Below, piece by piece: positions 63,345 through 64,000 of a stretch of DNA of 64,000 nucleotides. Numbering within the stretch: position 1 is the stretch's first letter; every line of letters begins with the position of its first letter. The stretch is from Methylomonas montana (GTDB taxonomy: Bacteria; Pseudomonadota; Gammaproteobacteria; Methylococcales; Methylomonadaceae): assembly GCF_030490285.1 (NCBI RefSeq), contig NZ_CP129884.1, positions 3,100,001 to 3,164,000 on the forward strand, in the 5' to 3' direction. Position numbers and translations under genes: made by a program. The notes below the pieces were generated by a model. The model was not told where the DNA came from. It ran no database searches and was given only the letters and a program-made list of their open reading frames with translations.

Positions 63345-63944
63345 TCACGCCGGTTCTTCCAAGACTTTCCAGTCATTTTCAAGCAAGGCGTAATAAGGAC
63401 GCAACGCGACCATCAATGCCTGATAAATAGCAAATGCATCGGTCGGGTCTTTCTGTTTAAGCTCAGCGACCTCGGTCAGAAACCGATACAACATTTTTAC
63501 GAAATTCTCGATCGTCATCGCCAGCCAGGCGTCGTTGGTGATCCATTTGTCGATAAACTCATCCAAACGCGCGAAAGTCAGTTTCAACAGCGGGTAAGCG
63601 GTTTGCGTTTCCTTGTATTCCCGGAGCAGCATATACTCGAGGTAAGCCTGCTCGGATGCCACCCGCGGCCGATTGGTAATACTCAGGTAATTGGCTTTGT
63701 AGTCGGCATAGTCGATATCGAATTTATTGCAAAATTCGGTTTCGTTAGTCATTGCCAGCCAAGGCTGAAGATTCGCGACCGTCACGCCATAGCACTCGCG
63801 AATCGCTCCTGCCATTTTGTCGAATTGCTCGACAAATGCCGGCTTGGTCAGTTCGCCTTTTATCAGACTTTCAATCGCAGCCAGCTCGCCTGCAGTGACG
63901 CAAACCGTGGCCAATTCCCGAACAATTTTGAGTTCGACACCCAT
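63345..63944 (-). CDS. Conserved hypothetical all-helical protein (199 aa)
   Basis: Predicted mostly helical and acidic, without signal peptide or membrane segment: ELATVCVTAGELAAIESLIKGEL, FVEQFDKMAGAIRECYGVT, DYADYKANYLSITNRPRVASEQAYLEYMLLREYKE, NFVKMLYRFLTEVAELKQKDPTDA. No family recognised. It is transcribed toward creC, so it is not part of that operon. It ends 56 bp from the window edge. Confidence 0.65.
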   Translation of the reverse strand: MGVELKIVRELATVCVTAGELAAIESLIKGELTKPAFVEQFDKMAGAIRECYGVTVANLQPWLAMTNETEFCNKFDIDYADYKANYLSITNRPRVASEQAYLEYMLLREYKETQTAYPLLKLTFARLDEFIDKWITNDAWLAMTIENFVKMLYRFLTEVAELKQKDPTDAFAIYQALMVALRPYYALLENDWKVLEEPA

Positions 63945-64000
63945 ATCGCCGACACCTTTTCGTTATCTGGAGAAAAAATTTAAGAAGTCTGTTTTACACA

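Overview
The window reads as a chromosomal segment of a gammaproteobacterium. Protein style, moderately high GC and the dense REP-type and dispersed palindromic repeats suggest a Methylomonas-like member of the Methylococcales. That placement is inference, because no methane-oxidation gene lies in the window.

Positions 1-15760 form a urea island: the end of urtA, then urtB, urtC, urtD and urtE (urea ABC importer), a small membrane protein, then ureD, ureA, ureB, ureC, ureE, ureF and ureG (urease and its nickel maturation factors). All the urea genes are on the + strand, but the island has been invaded repeatedly. Two long elements share the same inverted arms and outer terminal repeat (GTGTCGCT-N2-CGCGACGG type). 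One lies between urtB and urtC (2343-3461) and one between ureC and ureE (11679-13698); the second carries an AT-rich SIR2-domain gene. A third, 77-bp hairpin made only of the outer ends lies between ureD and ureA (8142-8218). Two toxin-antitoxin pairs also sit between ureD and ureA, a small anchored SH3-like gene sits between ureA and ureB, and a 113-bp palindrome-bounded segment appears inserted in frame in the urtB signal peptide.

Positions 15900-24060 hold a membrane protein, an AstE/AspA-type hydrolase, a Tae4-like amidase effector with a secreted probable immunity protein, an Imm51-like immunity protein, a GCS2-family carboxylate-amine ligase and an OafA-type acyltransferase with an SGNH domain. 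Positions 24050-29070 hold a frameshifted DUF4186 gene, a dihydroorotate-dehydrogenase-like protein and nifJ (pyruvate:flavodoxin/ferredoxin oxidoreductase).

Positions 29380-45140 are mostly housekeeping and envelope genes: small membrane proteins, a Tat-exported DUF882/M15 protein convergent with a YcbB-type L,D-transpeptidase, an ATP-grasp protein, a macrodomain hydrolase, DUF2905, a YqiA-like hydrolase, rubredoxin, a His-rich glycine-zipper protein, hflKC, a large GAF-GGDEF-EAL signalling protein and the ABC-F ATPase YbiT. Two inverted pairs of DnaA boxes lie in intergenic regions (29236-29258 and 42650-42672).

Positions 45370-64000 hold a GST-like protein, a solitary HicA-like toxin, several conserved hypotheticals, a metallophosphoesterase, a secreted beta-propeller/di-haem cytochrome c protein, an IS1595-type insertion sequence, an FNT channel-cynS-PP2C/kinase operon, a glutathionylspermidine-synthase-like/DUF350 cluster leading directly into creBC, and a terminal hypothetical gene. 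Nitrogen supply links the two ends of the window: urea import and hydrolysis on the left, and cyanate breakdown with a nitrite/formate-type channel on the right.
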